A DNA stretch of 64,000 bases from positions 17,018-81,017 of the forward strand of contig NZ_MKVV01000063.1 in the NCBI RefSeq assembly GCF_001899645.1, read 5' to 3'. The notes under the pieces were generated by a model that was not told the origin of the DNA, did not search any database, and worked only from the letters and a program-made list of their open reading frames with translations. Below, in pieces: positions 53,127-61,688 of this stretch. The DNA is from Pseudonocardia sp. 73-21. GTDB lineage: Bacteria; Actinomycetota; Actinomycetes; Mycobacteriales; Pseudonocardiaceae. Each line of letters starts with the position of its first letter. Position 1 is the stretch's first letter. The translations under genes were made by a program, and so were the position numbers.

Positions 53127-54347
53127 GTGCCCCCGCCGCCGCTCACCCACGCGGGGCTGCGGCGGGTGCTCGCCGTCCTGTGTGTCACCGAGATCACCAG
53201 CTGGGGCGTGCTCTACTACGCGTTGCCCGTCCTCGCGCCGAGCGTCGCCGCCGACACCGGCTGGTCGGTCAGCACCGTCACCGGCGCGTTCTCCACCGGG
53301 CTCGTCGTCTCCGCCCTGGCCGGGATCCCGGCCGGGCGGTGGCTCGACCGGTGGGGCCCGCGCCCCGTGATGACCGGGGGCTCGGTGCTCGCGGTGCCGG
53401 CCGTCGTCGGCATCGCGACGGCACCCACGGTGGCGTGGTTCTTCGCCGCCTGGGCACTGGCCGGGGTCGCGATGGCCGGGGTGCTCTACCAGCCCGCGTT
53501 CGCGGCGCTGACCCGCTGGTGGGGGCCGCGGCGCGTCACCGCGCTCACCGCCGTGACGCTGCTCGGCGGGCTGGCCAGCACCGTCTTCGCCCCGCTCACC
53601 GCGGCCCTGCTGCAGGCCTCGGACTGGCGGCGCACCTACCTGGTGCTCGCCGTCGTCCTCGCCGTGGTCACGGTGCCCGCGCACCTGGTCGGGCTGCGCG
53701 GACGCTGGCCCGCCGCCGAGTCGGCGGCACCCGCCCACGCCGATCCCGGCGCCATCGCCCGCAGCGCGCCGTTCCTGCTGCTCGTGGCGGCGATCGGGCT
53801 CGGCGCGTTCACCTGCTTCGCCGTGGTGGTCAACCAGGTACCGCTCCTGCTGGAGCGCGGGCTGTCGACCACCACGGCCGCGTGGGCGCTGGGGCTCGGC
53901 GGCGTGGGCCAGGTACTGGGCCGGCTCGGGTACGGCCGGCTCGTCCGGCGGCTCGGCGTGCGGGCCCGCAGCGTGGGCGTGCTCGGGGCCGTCGCCGTCC
54001 TGACCCTGCTGCTCGCCCTGGTCCCCGCGCCGGCCGTGCTCCTCGTCGCCCTGGCGGTGCTCGTCGGGGCGGCCCGCGGGATCTTCACGCTCCTGCAGGC
54101 CACCGCGATCACCGAGCGCTGGGGCGCCACGCACTACGGCCGCCTCGGCGGCCAGCTCGCCGCCCCCGCGATGCTCGCCACCGCCGTCTCCCCGTGGGCG
54201 GGGTCGGCGCTGGCCGCCGTCGTGGGCGGCTACCCCGCTGTGTTCGTCGGCCTGGCGGCGGTCGCCGTGCTGGCCGCGGCGGCGGCCGCGGCCAGCGTCC
54301 CCGAGGCGGTCAGCGACCGATCGCGTGCTCCGCGAGGAACCCGGTGA
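53127..54347 (+). CDS. MFS transporter
   Basis: 406 residues from a GTG (GAGGGG upstream). Twelve hydrophobic helices; motif A is modest (AGRWLDRWGPRPVM near residues 68-81). The N-terminal VTEITSWGVLYYALPVL is typical of the MFS oxalate/formate-like clade that carries carboxylates and small acids. Third gene after the esterase and BVMO, so it probably imports the substrate or exports the acid product; direction is inference. Its 3' end overlaps the convergent hydrolase gene by 38 bp. Confidence 0.88.
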   Translation: MPPPPLTHAGLRRVLAVLCVTEITSWGVLYYALPVLAPSVAADTGWSVSTVTGAFSTGLVVSALAGIPAGRWLDRWGPRPVMTGGSVLAVPAVVGIATAPTVAWFFAAWALAGVAMAGVLYQPAFAALTRWWGPRRVTALTAVTLLGGLASTVFAPLTAALLQASDWRRTYLVLAVVLAVVTVPAHLVGLRGRWPAAESAAPAHADPGAIARSAPFLLLVAAIGLGAFTCFAVVVNQVPLLLERGLSTTTAAWALGLGGVGQVLGRLGYGRLVRRLGVRARSVGVLGAVAVLTLLLALVPAPAVLLVALAVLVGAARGIFTLLQATAITERWGATHYGRLGGQLAAPAMLATAVSPWAGSALAAVVGGYPAVFVGLAAVAVLAAAAAAASVPEAVSDRSRAPRGTR

Positions 54348-55125
54348 CGATCTTCGTGAGGTCCTCGGGCCGCTCGATGTGCAGGCCGTGGCTCGACCCC
54401 GGGCCCGTCACGAGCTCGTAGCGGGCGCCCGGGATCGCGTCGGCCACCTTCTGGGCCTGCCACGTCGGCGTCAGCAGGTCCTGCTCGCCCGCGACGACGA
54501 GGGTCGGCGCGGTGATGGCTCCGAGCCGGTCGAGCGTGTCGTGCGCCAGGTCGGCGTCCCACTGCTCGACGGTGACCTGCATCTGCTCCTCGTTCTGCGG
54601 GAACGCCGGCAGCATCGGCTCCAGCATCTGCGCGAAGTCCGGGTGGTCGAGCAGCTGCGGGGAGAACGCGATTCCGGCGGTGGCCAGGGCCGACTCCATG
54701 TCGCGGTGGACGTAGGGCAGCCGCAGGGCACTGAGGACCGACCGCTGGAAGCCGTCGGCCCGCGCCCACGTCGCGTAGAGCACGGCGGAGGCGACCTGGT
54801 CAGGATGGGCGATCGCGAGCTCCTGCACGGCCGCCGAGCCCAGCGACCAGCCGAGCACGTGCGCCCGTGGGATCTCCAGCGCCTCCAGCAGGGCGGACGC
54901 GTCCTCGGCCACCGAGGCGACGCTGATCGCACCGGTGCCGCGGTCGCTGCCGCCGAGCCCGCGGTTGTCGTAGGCGATGACCTGGTGGGTCTGGGCGAGG
55001 CGGGAGATCATCTCGCCCCACAGCGGGATGGCGCCCGACGTTCCCATGATCAGCAGCAGCGGCTCGCCCTCACCGCTGATCTCGTAGTTGAGGGTGGTTC
55101 CGGTGCGGACGGGGATCTGTGGCAC
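54310..55125 (-). CDS. Alpha/beta hydrolase of the second monooxygenase unit
   Basis: 271 residues from GTG with CAGGAG 6 nt upstream. Classical fold: NYEISGEGEPLLLIMGTSG (oxyanion loop), VIAYDNRGLGGSD, the nucleophile LGWSLGSAA (Ser near residue 94), ALTAPTLVVAGEQDLLTPT-like acid loop (Asp near 215) and GSSHGLHIERPE (His near 244). Intracellular ester or lactone hydrolase. It follows BVMO2 on the same strand, with the 17-bp repeats in the 86-bp gap, so it probably hydrolyses the product of that enzyme. Confidence 0.9.
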   Translation of the reverse strand: MPQIPVRTGTTLNYEISGEGEPLLLIMGTSGAIPLWGEMISRLAQTHQVIAYDNRGLGGSDRGTGAISVASVAEDASALLEALEIPRAHVLGWSLGSAAVQELAIAHPDQVASAVLYATWARADGFQRSVLSALRLPYVHRDMESALATAGIAFSPQLLDHPDFAQMLEPMLPAFPQNEEQMQVTVEQWDADLAHDTLDRLGAITAPTLVVAGEQDLLTPTWQAQKVADAIPGARYELVTGPGSSHGLHIERPEDLTKIVTGFLAEHAIGR

Positions 55126-55140
55126 GGGTGGCTCCTGGAT

Positions 55141-55225
55141 TCTCAGCGGTACGGGAGTCTCAGCGGTACGGGAGTCTCAGCGGTACGGGATTCTCAGCGG
55201 TACGGGAGTCTCAGCGGTACTGGAG
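55141..55225. repeat. 17-bp tandem repeat, five copies, spanning the BVMO2 stop codon
   Basis: Five contiguous 17-bp units on the plus strand (TCTCAGCGGTACGGGAG type), with single-base changes in unit 3 (end GAT) and unit 5 (TGGAG). On the coding strand each unit reads CCGTACCGCTGAGA. Only the one nearest the gene body encodes the native C-terminus (LQYR, stop TGA); the other units are copies in the 3' untranslated gap before the hydrolase. Confidence 0.9.
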
Positions 55226-56713
55226 GCCGTCGTCGATGTCGGCCTCCGGGAGGGCGGTGCGGTCGTGCGCGTACTCCTGCATGTGGGTCCACGGTTCGCG
55301 GTCGCCCTGCTTGAACATCCGGTCCTGCGAGCGCAGCACGTAGTTGGGGTTGAAGTTCTCCGGGTCCGACCACTCCCGCAGCGGCATGTCGGCGTCGGAC
55401 GGCCGCAGCTCGGGCACGACCGTCGTCGCGCCCCGCTCGGCCATGTGCTCGACGATCCGGGCGACGACGTCGTTCACCAGGTCGACTCGCAGCGTCCAAC
55501 TGTGCCGGAAGTAGCCGAAGGCGTAGGCCATGTTCGGCACGCCGCTGATCATCATCCCGTGCCATGTGACCCGCTGGGAGAAGTCGACCGGCTCGCCGTC
55601 GACCGTGAACGGGATGTCGCCGAACACCGAGAGGTTGAACCCCGTGGCGGTCACGACGATGTCGGCCTCGAGCACCTCGCCCGACGAGACCTGAACGCCC
55701 TTCTCCGTGAACTCGGTGATCGTGTCGGTGACGACCGACGCCCGGCCGTCGCGCATCGCCTCGAACAGGTCGCCGTCGGGGACGATCGCGATGCGCTGCT
55801 GCCACGGCCGGTAGCGCGGGGTGAAGTGCTTCTCGACGTCGGTGCCCTCGGGCAGCAGCGGTGCGATCGCGTCCATCAGGAACGTGTGCAGCTGGTCGGG
55901 GTCCTCGTGCGCCACCGCGGCCAGCCAGTCCAGCTGCTGGGTGTACTGGCGGCGCAGGATCTCGTGGGTCCAGTCGGCCGGGAGGTTCAGCGGCGCGAGC
56001 GTGGTGGCCAGCTCGTGCACCGACGGCGAGGGGAACCAGTACGACGGCGAGCGCTGCAGCATCGTCACGTGCTCGGCCGACTTCGCCAGCGCCGGGACGA
56101 GCGTCGCCGCCGTCGCGCCCGACCCGATCACCAGCACCCGCTTGCCCGCGTGGTCGAGGTCGGCCGGCCACGCCTGCGGATGGACGATCGTGCCGGCGAA
56201 CCGGTCGGTGCCCGGCCACTCGGGGGTGTAGGGCTCGTCGTGGTTGTAGTAGCCCTGGCACATCCACAGGAACGACGCGGTGATCCGCAGCTGCTCGCCC
56301 GTGTCGGTGCGGGTGACCTCGGCCGTCCAGCGGTGCTCGTCCGACGACCAGGACAGCGACGTGACCCGGTGGTGGTAGCGGATGTTCGCGGCCAGCTGGT
56401 CCTCGTCGATGACCTCGTCGAGGTAGTCGAGGATCGCCCCGCCCGCCGCGATCGACGGCCCGATCCACGGCTTGTGCCGGTAGCCGTAGGTGAACAGGTC
56501 GCTGTCGGAGCGCGCCCCCGGGAACTGGTGCGTCCACCACGTCCCGCCGCGGGCGTCCTGCGCCTCGAGGATGGCGAAGCTGCGCTCGGGGAACCGTTCC
56601 CGCAGGTGGTGCGCGGCCCCGATCCCCGACACCCCCGCCCCGATGACCAGAACGTCGAGGTGCTCGTTCTCGCTGCTGCGGTGTTCGGCCTCGGCCATGG
56701 TGGCACGGGTCAT
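55211..56713 (-). CDS. Baeyer-Villiger monooxygenase (EthA-like)
   Basis: 500 residues from ATG at 56713 (GGGAGAG upstream); the frame opens further, to 57001, but that stretch is not conserved-looking. FAD motif GAGVSGIGAAHHL (residues about 20-32), GGTWWTHQFPGARSDSDLFTYGY, the variant fingerprint FAGTIVHPQAWP (His-Pro as in EthA), NADPH motif GSGATAATLVPAL and VVTATGFNLSVFG. EthA-type enzymes oxidise ketones and sulfides and activate thioamide drugs in mycobacteria. The gene is divergent from regulator 2 and followed by its own hydrolase. Confidence 0.92.
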   Translation of the reverse strand: MTRATMAEAEHRSSENEHLDVLVIGAGVSGIGAAHHLRERFPERSFAILEAQDARGGTWWTHQFPGARSDSDLFTYGYRHKPWIGPSIAAGGAILDYLDEVIDEDQLAANIRYHHRVTSLSWSSDEHRWTAEVTRTDTGEQLRITASFLWMCQGYYNHDEPYTPEWPGTDRFAGTIVHPQAWPADLDHAGKRVLVIGSGATAATLVPALAKSAEHVTMLQRSPSYWFPSPSVHELATTLAPLNLPADWTHEILRRQYTQQLDWLAAVAHEDPDQLHTFLMDAIAPLLPEGTDVEKHFTPRYRPWQQRIAIVPDGDLFEAMRDGRASVVTDTITEFTEKGVQVSSGEVLEADIVVTATGFNLSVFGDIPFTVDGEPVDFSQRVTWHGMMISGVPNMAYAFGYFRHSWTLRVDLVNDVVARIVEHMAERGATTVVPELRPSDADMPLREWSDPENFNPNYVLRSQDRMFKQGDREPWTHMQEYAHDRTALPEADIDDGLQYR

Positions 56714-56846
56714 GGGTGTGCTCTCCCTGCGTCGACGGTGACGGGATCCCTCGACGGTAGGTCGGGCGTCAGCACCCGTCGTGTCCGAACTTGGGACGGT
56801 TCCGCACTTGACCGGGGACGCATGATGGGGGGTGGAGGTGCCATGG
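56714..56846. promoter_or_regulatory. Divergent promoter region of BVMO2 and regulator 2
   Basis: 133 bp with CGTCGACG palindrome (56733 area) and an imperfect dyad containing CCGAAC and GGTTCCG separated by about 7 nt (56788-56808 area). The GGTTCC half resembles the GTTCC arm of the repeat near the first BVMO operon, suggesting related regulator sites. Positions are approximate. Confidence 0.35.
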
Positions 56847-58538
56847 ATGGGTGACGTTCTCGCACGGCGCAGGCTCCTCACCTCTGCCCTGGCCCGGCTC
56901 CTGGACCGCCCGGATGCCGACCTGCCCGGGATCCCGCACCACGTGGCCGCGTCCTGGCGCCGGAGCCTCGCCGGCGGCGTCGATCCCGGGATGATCGTCA
57001 ACCGCTACCACCCGGACCTCGACGTCGACTCCCGCCTGGTGCGCTGCGCCCGTCCGGTGATCGAGGAGCTGGCCGAGCAGACGGCGGGCATCCCGGTGTG
57101 CGTCGTGCTCACCGACGACCGCGCCCGTCTGCTGGTCCGGCTGGACACGACGGCCGAGATCGGGCGGGCCGCGGACGACAACCACTTCGCCCAGGGGTTC
57201 GGCTACGCCGAGGGCGCCGTCGGCACCAACGGGGTGGGCACCGTCCTGGAGTCCGGCCGGTCCGTCCACGTCGTGGGCGCCGAGCACTTCGTCGAGCCCC
57301 TGCAGTCCTACGCCTGCGCCGGGGCGCCGGTGCGCGACCCGTTCACCGGACGGATCGACGGCGTGCTCGACGTCAGCTGCCGGGCCGAGCACTCGTCGCC
57401 GATCCTGCATTCGCTGGTCGCGTCGGCGGCGGCCCGCATCCAGCACGCCCTGCTGCACGACCGCGACCTGGGCCAGCAGGCGGTGTTCGACCTCTACACC
57501 CGGGTCGACGTCCGGTCCCGGGGAGCGGTGCTGGCCGTGGGCCGGCGGATGGTGCTGGCCAACACCGTGCTGCAGACGCTGCTGGACCCGGGCGATCTCG
57601 CCGCCCTCGAGGACCACGCCCGGTTCCGCATGCTGCGCGGGCCCGACGTCGACGACCGCCTGGACCTGCCGTCGGGGGTCCGGGTCCGGATGCGGGGCAC
57701 CACGGTCGCCGCCGGCAGCAGGGTCGCCGGGCTGGTCGTGGTGATCTCGGTGGTGCGGGAGGCCTGCGGGGCGGCGTTGTCCCGCGGCGCGTCGCCGGCG
57801 CCGAGCTCCAGCCCGGCCTGGCGCGGGGCGTGGGACGCGGCGGCCGACGCGCTCCGGGCCAGGACGCCGCTGCTGGTCGTCGGGGAGCCCGGGAGCGGCC
57901 GACGCCGGCTGCTCACCGACCTGGACCGGGCGTTGCACGGCCCCGGGCTGGTGGTCGAGATCGGGCCCGACTGCGCCGATCCCGTGGCGCGCGTCCAGGG
58001 TGCCGGACCCCTGTCGCTGATCGTGCTGACCGACGTCGAGCGGTGGGACGGCGTCCCGCCCGGCCTGCGCGCCTCCCGGGCCCGGCTGGCTGCGACGGCC
58101 ACGGACCGTTCGGTGTGCGATCCGGAGCTGCTCACCCGGTTCCGGCGCACCGTGACGGTGCCGCCGCTGCGGAACCGGACGGCCGACCTGCCGGGGCTGG
58201 TGACCGACCTGCTGGCCGGGCGCGACGCGCGCCTGTCCGCGGAGGCCCTGCGCACCCTGGCCCGCCACACGTGGCCGGGCAACGTCCAGGAGCTGAAGGA
58301 CGCGCTGGACACGGCGCTGCGCCGGCGTCCGACGGGGGTGGTGGAGGTCGGTGACCTGCCCGCGTCCTGCCAGAGCACGCCGCGGAGCGCCCTGCGCCCG
58401 GTCGACCAGGCCGAGCGCGACGCGATCGTGGTGGCCCTGCGGGAGTCGGACGGGAACCGGGCGGCGGCCGCCGCGGCGCTGGGGGTGGCCCGCTCCACCC
58501 TCTACCGCAAGATCGCGCACTACGGCATCACGGCCTGA
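56847..58538 (+). CDS. AcoR-like regulator 2 with GAF, degenerate AAA+ and Fis-type HTH
   Basis: 563 residues from the ATG at 56847 (GGAGG 8 nt upstream; a GTG at 56832 is possible). GAF-type domain with QGFGYAEGAVGTNGVGTVLESGRS and YACAGAPVRDPFTGRIDGV (residues about 110-180). The P-loop is VVGEPGSGRRRLL (about 345), with Arg in place of the essential Lys, and no GAFTGA. Then a helix-rich AAA-like remnant with WPGNVQELKDALDTALRR and a Fis HTH ending AAAALGVARSTLYRKIAHYGI. It mirrors regulator 1 and is divergent from BVMO2, so it likely controls that unit. Confidence 0.9.
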   Translation: MGDVLARRRLLTSALARLLDRPDADLPGIPHHVAASWRRSLAGGVDPGMIVNRYHPDLDVDSRLVRCARPVIEELAEQTAGIPVCVVLTDDRARLLVRLDTTAEIGRAADDNHFAQGFGYAEGAVGTNGVGTVLESGRSVHVVGAEHFVEPLQSYACAGAPVRDPFTGRIDGVLDVSCRAEHSSPILHSLVASAAARIQHALLHDRDLGQQAVFDLYTRVDVRSRGAVLAVGRRMVLANTVLQTLLDPGDLAALEDHARFRMLRGPDVDDRLDLPSGVRVRMRGTTVAAGSRVAGLVVVISVVREACGAALSRGASPAPSSSPAWRGAWDAAADALRARTPLLVVGEPGSGRRRLLTDLDRALHGPGLVVEIGPDCADPVARVQGAGPLSLIVLTDVERWDGVPPGLRASRARLAATATDRSVCDPELLTRFRRTVTVPPLRNRTADLPGLVTDLLAGRDARLSAEALRTLARHTWPGNVQELKDALDTALRRRPTGVVEVGDLPASCQSTPRSALRPVDQAERDAIVVALRESDGNRAAAAAALGVARSTLYRKIAHYGITA

Positions 58539-58720
58539 TCCCGGGCCCAGCTCCAGCGGCTCGAAGGTGTGGTCCCTCCAGATCCGCCGTGGGGACCACG
58601 GGTGATGCTCCGGCCACGGACCCGGAGCTGATCCCGGCCGATCCCGGCACGACCGGTGGCACCGGTGCGGACGGCTCCACCACCGCAGGCGAGGAGTCTC
58701 CCCGCCGGCGTCCTGACCGG

Positions 58721-59428
58721 TCACGGGTCGATCCCGGCGCCCGGGACCGACAGCTCGTCAACCGGAGCGTGGGCGACACCCGATATCTGGGTGTTGAACG
58801 GGACGAACGGCGTGTGCAGCCGGTGGGGCTCGATGTCGACGCGCGCGAACCCGGCGGCACGCAGCGAACCGGCCAGGTCCCGCTCGCACGAGCACCCCTC
58901 GAACGTCCAGGCCCAGGGCCGGCGCACCGCCCGCTGGAGGAAGCGGGTGGGCGTCCCGGCCCGGGCCGCGACGTGCTCCACGAAGCGGTAGGTGCCGCCG
59001 GGCCGCAGGATCCGGCGGACCTCGGCGAGCACCCCGGCGGGCTCGCTCACGGTACAGAGCACGAGCGAGGAGATCACGCAGTCGACGCTCCCGTCGGGGA
59101 GCCCGGTGCTCTCGGCGACGCGGTCGCGGAGGTCGAGCTGCACGCCGCGGCGATCGGCGGCCGCCCGCAGCCGCCGGTGCATGGGCACGTTGGGTTCGAC
59201 GGCGACGAGCGTCGACCCCGGGAGCAGGTAGGGCAGGTTGGCGCCGACGCCGGAGCCGATCTCGACGACCGTGCGGGGCAGGTCCGCGAACACGCGCTCC
59301 TTGTACGGGCGCAGACCTCCCTCGATGATCGGGCCGATCGCGCTGAAGAACGCGGCGTTGAAGGGGCCACGCGCCCGGTGGACCTCGAAGGTCGTCATCT
59401 CGTCATCGATCACACGCCCACCCTGCAC
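58721..59428 (-). CDS. Class I SAM-dependent methyltransferase
   Basis: 235 residues. SAM motif I is VVEIGSGVGANLPYLL (residues about 51-66), motif II LVAVEPNVPM (about 74-83), then DGSVDCVISSLVLCTVSEP and a LRPGGTYRFVEHVAARAG strand. The C-terminus has a GFARVDIEPHRL strand. Resembles phospholipid or small-molecule methyltransferases; substrate unknown. Alternate starts exist (GTG 59413, ATG 59398), the latter just before the conserved TTFEVHRARGPFN part. Followed on the same strand side by a hydrolase-LuxR gene 28 bp upstream (start side), not clearly an operon. Confidence 0.85.
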   Translation of the reverse strand: MQGGRVIDDEMTTFEVHRARGPFNAAFFSAIGPIIEGGLRPYKERVFADLPRTVVEIGSGVGANLPYLLPGSTLVAVEPNVPMHRRLRAAADRRGVQLDLRDRVAESTGLPDGSVDCVISSLVLCTVSEPAGVLAEVRRILRPGGTYRFVEHVAARAGTPTRFLQRAVRRPWAWTFEGCSCERDLAGSLRAAGFARVDIEPHRLHTPFVPFNTQISGVAHAPVDELSVPGAGIDP

Positions 59429-59456
59429 TGATCCCGCCGACGCGTCAGGCGTGGAA

Positions 59457-60473
59457 CTACCCCAGTTCGCGCCGGGCGCTGACCCACGCGGCGATCTGGG
59501 CGCGTGACCGGAACCCGAGACGCAGCCGGATCCGTTCCACGTGTCCCTCGGCCGAGCGCTCGTCGATCCCGAGGCGCGTCGCGATCTCGCGGTTGGTGAG
59601 TCCGCGGCTCACCAGCTCCGCCACCTCGGACTGGCGCGCGGTCAGGTCGCCGCCGCGGCGTCGTCCCACGGGCAGGCCGAGGAACCCGCGGACCACGCGC
59701 ACCAGCTCGTCCCGGTCACCTGCGTACGGGATGTGCGACCGGCCGGGCAGCACCGCGAGCCGGGCACCGTCGATCCCGTCGGCGAGGGCCTCGGCCTGGG
59801 CGAGCGGCGCGGCGCGGTCGCCGGTGCGGTGCACCACCAACGTCGGGGCCCGCACCCGGCCGAGGAGGTCGCCGACGTCGAGCTCGTAGCTCAGCGCGAG
59901 CAGCGCCCGGGCGGTCGCCGCGGTGGAGCACGCCCGCTGGTAGCGCGCGAGCTCGGCGCGGGTCGCACCATCGGCGTCGGGGGCGAAGATGTCGGTCAGC
60001 ACGTCGGAACCCATCCCCCAGTGCGACGCGACCAGCCCCAGGACGTGGTCCCGCACCTCCGGCGGGGTCAGGTCGTCGCCGCGCACCCAGCCGCCGTAGA
60101 GCACCAGGCGCCGGACGGTGTCGGGATGGGCCGCGGCCCACGCCACCGCCACGGGAGCCCCCATCGACGTGCCCATCAGGTCGAACGGCTCATCCAGCGT
60201 CGCGGCGACGGCGGCCAGCTGCTCGAGCTCGAACGCCAGCGACGCCGGACGCTCGACGGCCGCCGACAACCCGCACCCCGCCCGGTCGTAGCGCACGAGC
60301 CGGCAGCCCTGCGCCAGCGCCTCGTAGAGCGCCCGCTCGGCCGGCAGCTCCCAGCCCAGCTCGAGGTGCGTGAGCCACCCCATCACGTAGACCAGCGGCC
60401 GGCCGGCACCGACGGAGCCGTACGCCACGGCGGTGCCGTCGGCCAACTCCACCCGCCCGAGCCGCTGCTGCAC
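59457..60473 (-). CDS. Alpha/beta hydrolase fused to a LuxR-type DNA-binding domain
   Basis: About 338 residues from GTG at 60473 (GAGAAT 6 nt upstream may be a leaderless -10; GTG at 60491 is possible). The N-terminal 250 residues form an alpha/beta hydrolase: RLVRYDRAGCGLS, FDLMGTSMGAP (nucleophile Ser) and APTLVVHRTGD. The final 60 residues are a LuxR HTH: LTARQSEVAELVSRGLTNREIATRLG and DERSAEGHVERIRLRLGFRSRAQIAAWV. Such fusions occur in actinobacteria as ligand-sensing regulators in which the hydrolase fold binds or turns over the signal. Its 5' side borders a scar of gene fragments. Confidence 0.88.
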   Translation of the reverse strand: MQQRLGRVELADGTAVAYGSVGAGRPLVYVMGWLTHLELGWELPAERALYEALAQGCRLVRYDRAGCGLSAAVERPASLAFELEQLAAVAATLDEPFDLMGTSMGAPVAVAWAAAHPDTVRRLVLYGGWVRGDDLTPPEVRDHVLGLVASHWGMGSDVLTDIFAPDADGATRAELARYQRACSTAATARALLALSYELDVGDLLGRVRAPTLVVHRTGDRAAPLAQAEALADGIDGARLAVLPGRSHIPYAGDRDELVRVVRGFLGLPVGRRRGGDLTARQSEVAELVSRGLTNREIATRLGIDERSAEGHVERIRLRLGFRSRAQIAAWVSARRELG

Positions 60474-60507
60474 CCCGCGATTCTCGCCCACGACGCCGCG
60501 CCGGTGG

Positions 60508-60653
60508 TCAGCGCCGAGCCGTGACGATCCAGGCGCGCGAGTCGAAGTACACGCCACCGCCGGTGTCGTGGGCGTCGAGGGTCGCGCGCAGCCGCGCGCG
60601 GGCCCCCTCGGCCACCGCGGCGTCGAGGTCGGCGAGCAGGGCGTCGAAGCCTG
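60508..60653 (-). pseudogene. 3' fragment of a SAM methyltransferase
   Basis: Minus-strand reading GFDALLADLDAAVAEGA and AHDTGGGVYFDSRAWIVTARR then a stop at 60508. The AHDTGGGVxFDSRAWIVTARR end is typical of actinobacterial UbiE-like methyltransferases. The 5' part is replaced near 60653 by unrelated sequence read on the other strand. Confidence 0.65.
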
Positions 60654-60656
60654 GAC

Positions 60657-60860
60657 GACTGCACACCCGACTGCGCCGACGGTCAACAGCACATCTACCC
60701 GGCCAAGGTCCTTGCCACTGCACCCAGGAACTGCACGATCGGCCAACCCGTCGGCTCCTCGCACGGCGGCTTCGCCTACAGCAAGATCACCGTCATGGTC
60801 ACAAGCGGAAACCCCGACCCGCGCTGCGTCGGCGACTACTTGTCCCCTCAGTGCGGATGA
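60657..60860 (+). pseudogene. 3' fragment of a secreted Cys-containing protein
   Basis: The plus-strand frame reads DCTPDCADGQQHIYPAKVL..., then GGFAYSKITVMVTSGNPDP... and ends QCG with TGA at 60858-60860. The Cys pairs and FAYSKITV strand resemble the C-terminal region of small exported actinobacterial proteins. There is no start or signal peptide because the frame is cut at the junction near 60655. Confidence 0.55.
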
Positions 60861-60885
60861 TCGGCCTACGACCCCGTGTCGTCAT

Positions 60886-61359
60886 CTAACCCAAGACTGC
60901 CCCCGCGGGCCCGCCCCCGCCGGGGGTCGCACCGCCGGAGCGTTCGGTCATCGAGGGAACGTGCCGATCGACCAGGGGGACGAGGCGGCGGCCGGTGAGC
61001 TGCTGCAAGGGTAGGGAAATCGTATGAGTGTCGTGGTCGGCTGCCCACGGGGCGGGCATGCGGACCGCGAGGTCATCCAGGCGGGTGGGGTCGAGAACCT
61101 CGTAGGCCTCCCCGATGCCGAGCACACTCCAGCCGGTCCGGGTGACGGTGTCGATCTCGTCGACCTCGAACCCGACGACGGCGTTGCGGCTGGCCGCGGC
61201 CAGCTTGCTGCCGTTTCTGGTACGGAAGACCACTTCCTCGCCGTCGAGCAGGAAGGTGACCGGTTGCGCGGCGGGCAGGGCCGCGTCGATGAAGATGACA
61301 CCACCCGTTCCCGCCCTCTGCCGTTCACCCGGGACCCTGCGCAACCCCAGGTTTGACAT
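60886..61359 (-). CDS. Pyridoxamine 5'-phosphate oxidase-like flavoprotein with a lost N-terminus
   Basis: The part from about 61300 downward is a split-barrel flavin-binding protein: ALPAAQPVTFLLDGEEVVFRT, GSKLAAASRNAVVGFEVDEID, RTGWSVLGIGEAYEV and PLVDRHVPS. The first 20 residues (MSNLGLRRVPGERQRAGTGG) are not part of that family; they read as remnant of the adjoining tyrosine recombinase. So the native first 30-40 residues of the flavoprotein are missing. An ATG at 61359 gives a 157-residue product; another in-frame ATG lies at 61410. It may be a nonfunctional fusion. Confidence 0.5.
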   Translation of the reverse strand: MSNLGLRRVPGERQRAGTGGVIFIDAALPAAQPVTFLLDGEEVVFRTRNGSKLAAASRNAVVGFEVDEIDTVTRTGWSVLGIGEAYEVLDPTRLDDLAVRMPAPWAADHDTHTISLPLQQLTGRRLVPLVDRHVPSMTERSGGATPGGGGPAGAVLG

Positions 61360-61678
61360 TGGACAGCCAGCAGCGAGCGGGACCTCGCCGGCGCGCAGGC
61401 CGCCCAGCAATCAGTAGCCCGATCGCCCGGTCCCGGTCGGTATGCAGATCGGCGACGAACGCGGCCACCTCGCGGGCCCAGCAACTCGGGCAACCGTCGC
61501 GGCGCCCGCACCAACCGTCCGCCCCCGCGGGACCGTCCAGGGCCCAGTTACCCCAGCAGGCCGCCGCGCGCCCGGGCCGCGCTCGAGGGGCGCACCGCGG
61601 CACCGGGTTGTCACCACGCACCCCGGCCAGCACCGCGTACTCGGACAACCCTCGCAACGCGGCCGTCCGCCGGTTCAT
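61303..61678 (-). pseudogene. Decayed tyrosine recombinase (phage-type integrase)
   Basis: Three minus-strand frames in succession give integrase-like pieces. From 61678: NRRTAALRGLSEYAVLAGVRGDNPVP, then EVAAFVADLHTDRDRAIGLL. Then LGGLRAGEVPL in a second frame (the catalytic Arg of the GLRxxEV motif), and GRGRERVV in a third. At least two frameshifts, and the C-terminal catalytic His-x-x-Arg and Tyr are missing. It marks a former mobile element. Confidence 0.7.
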
Positions 61679-61688
61679 CGAGGCTCCG

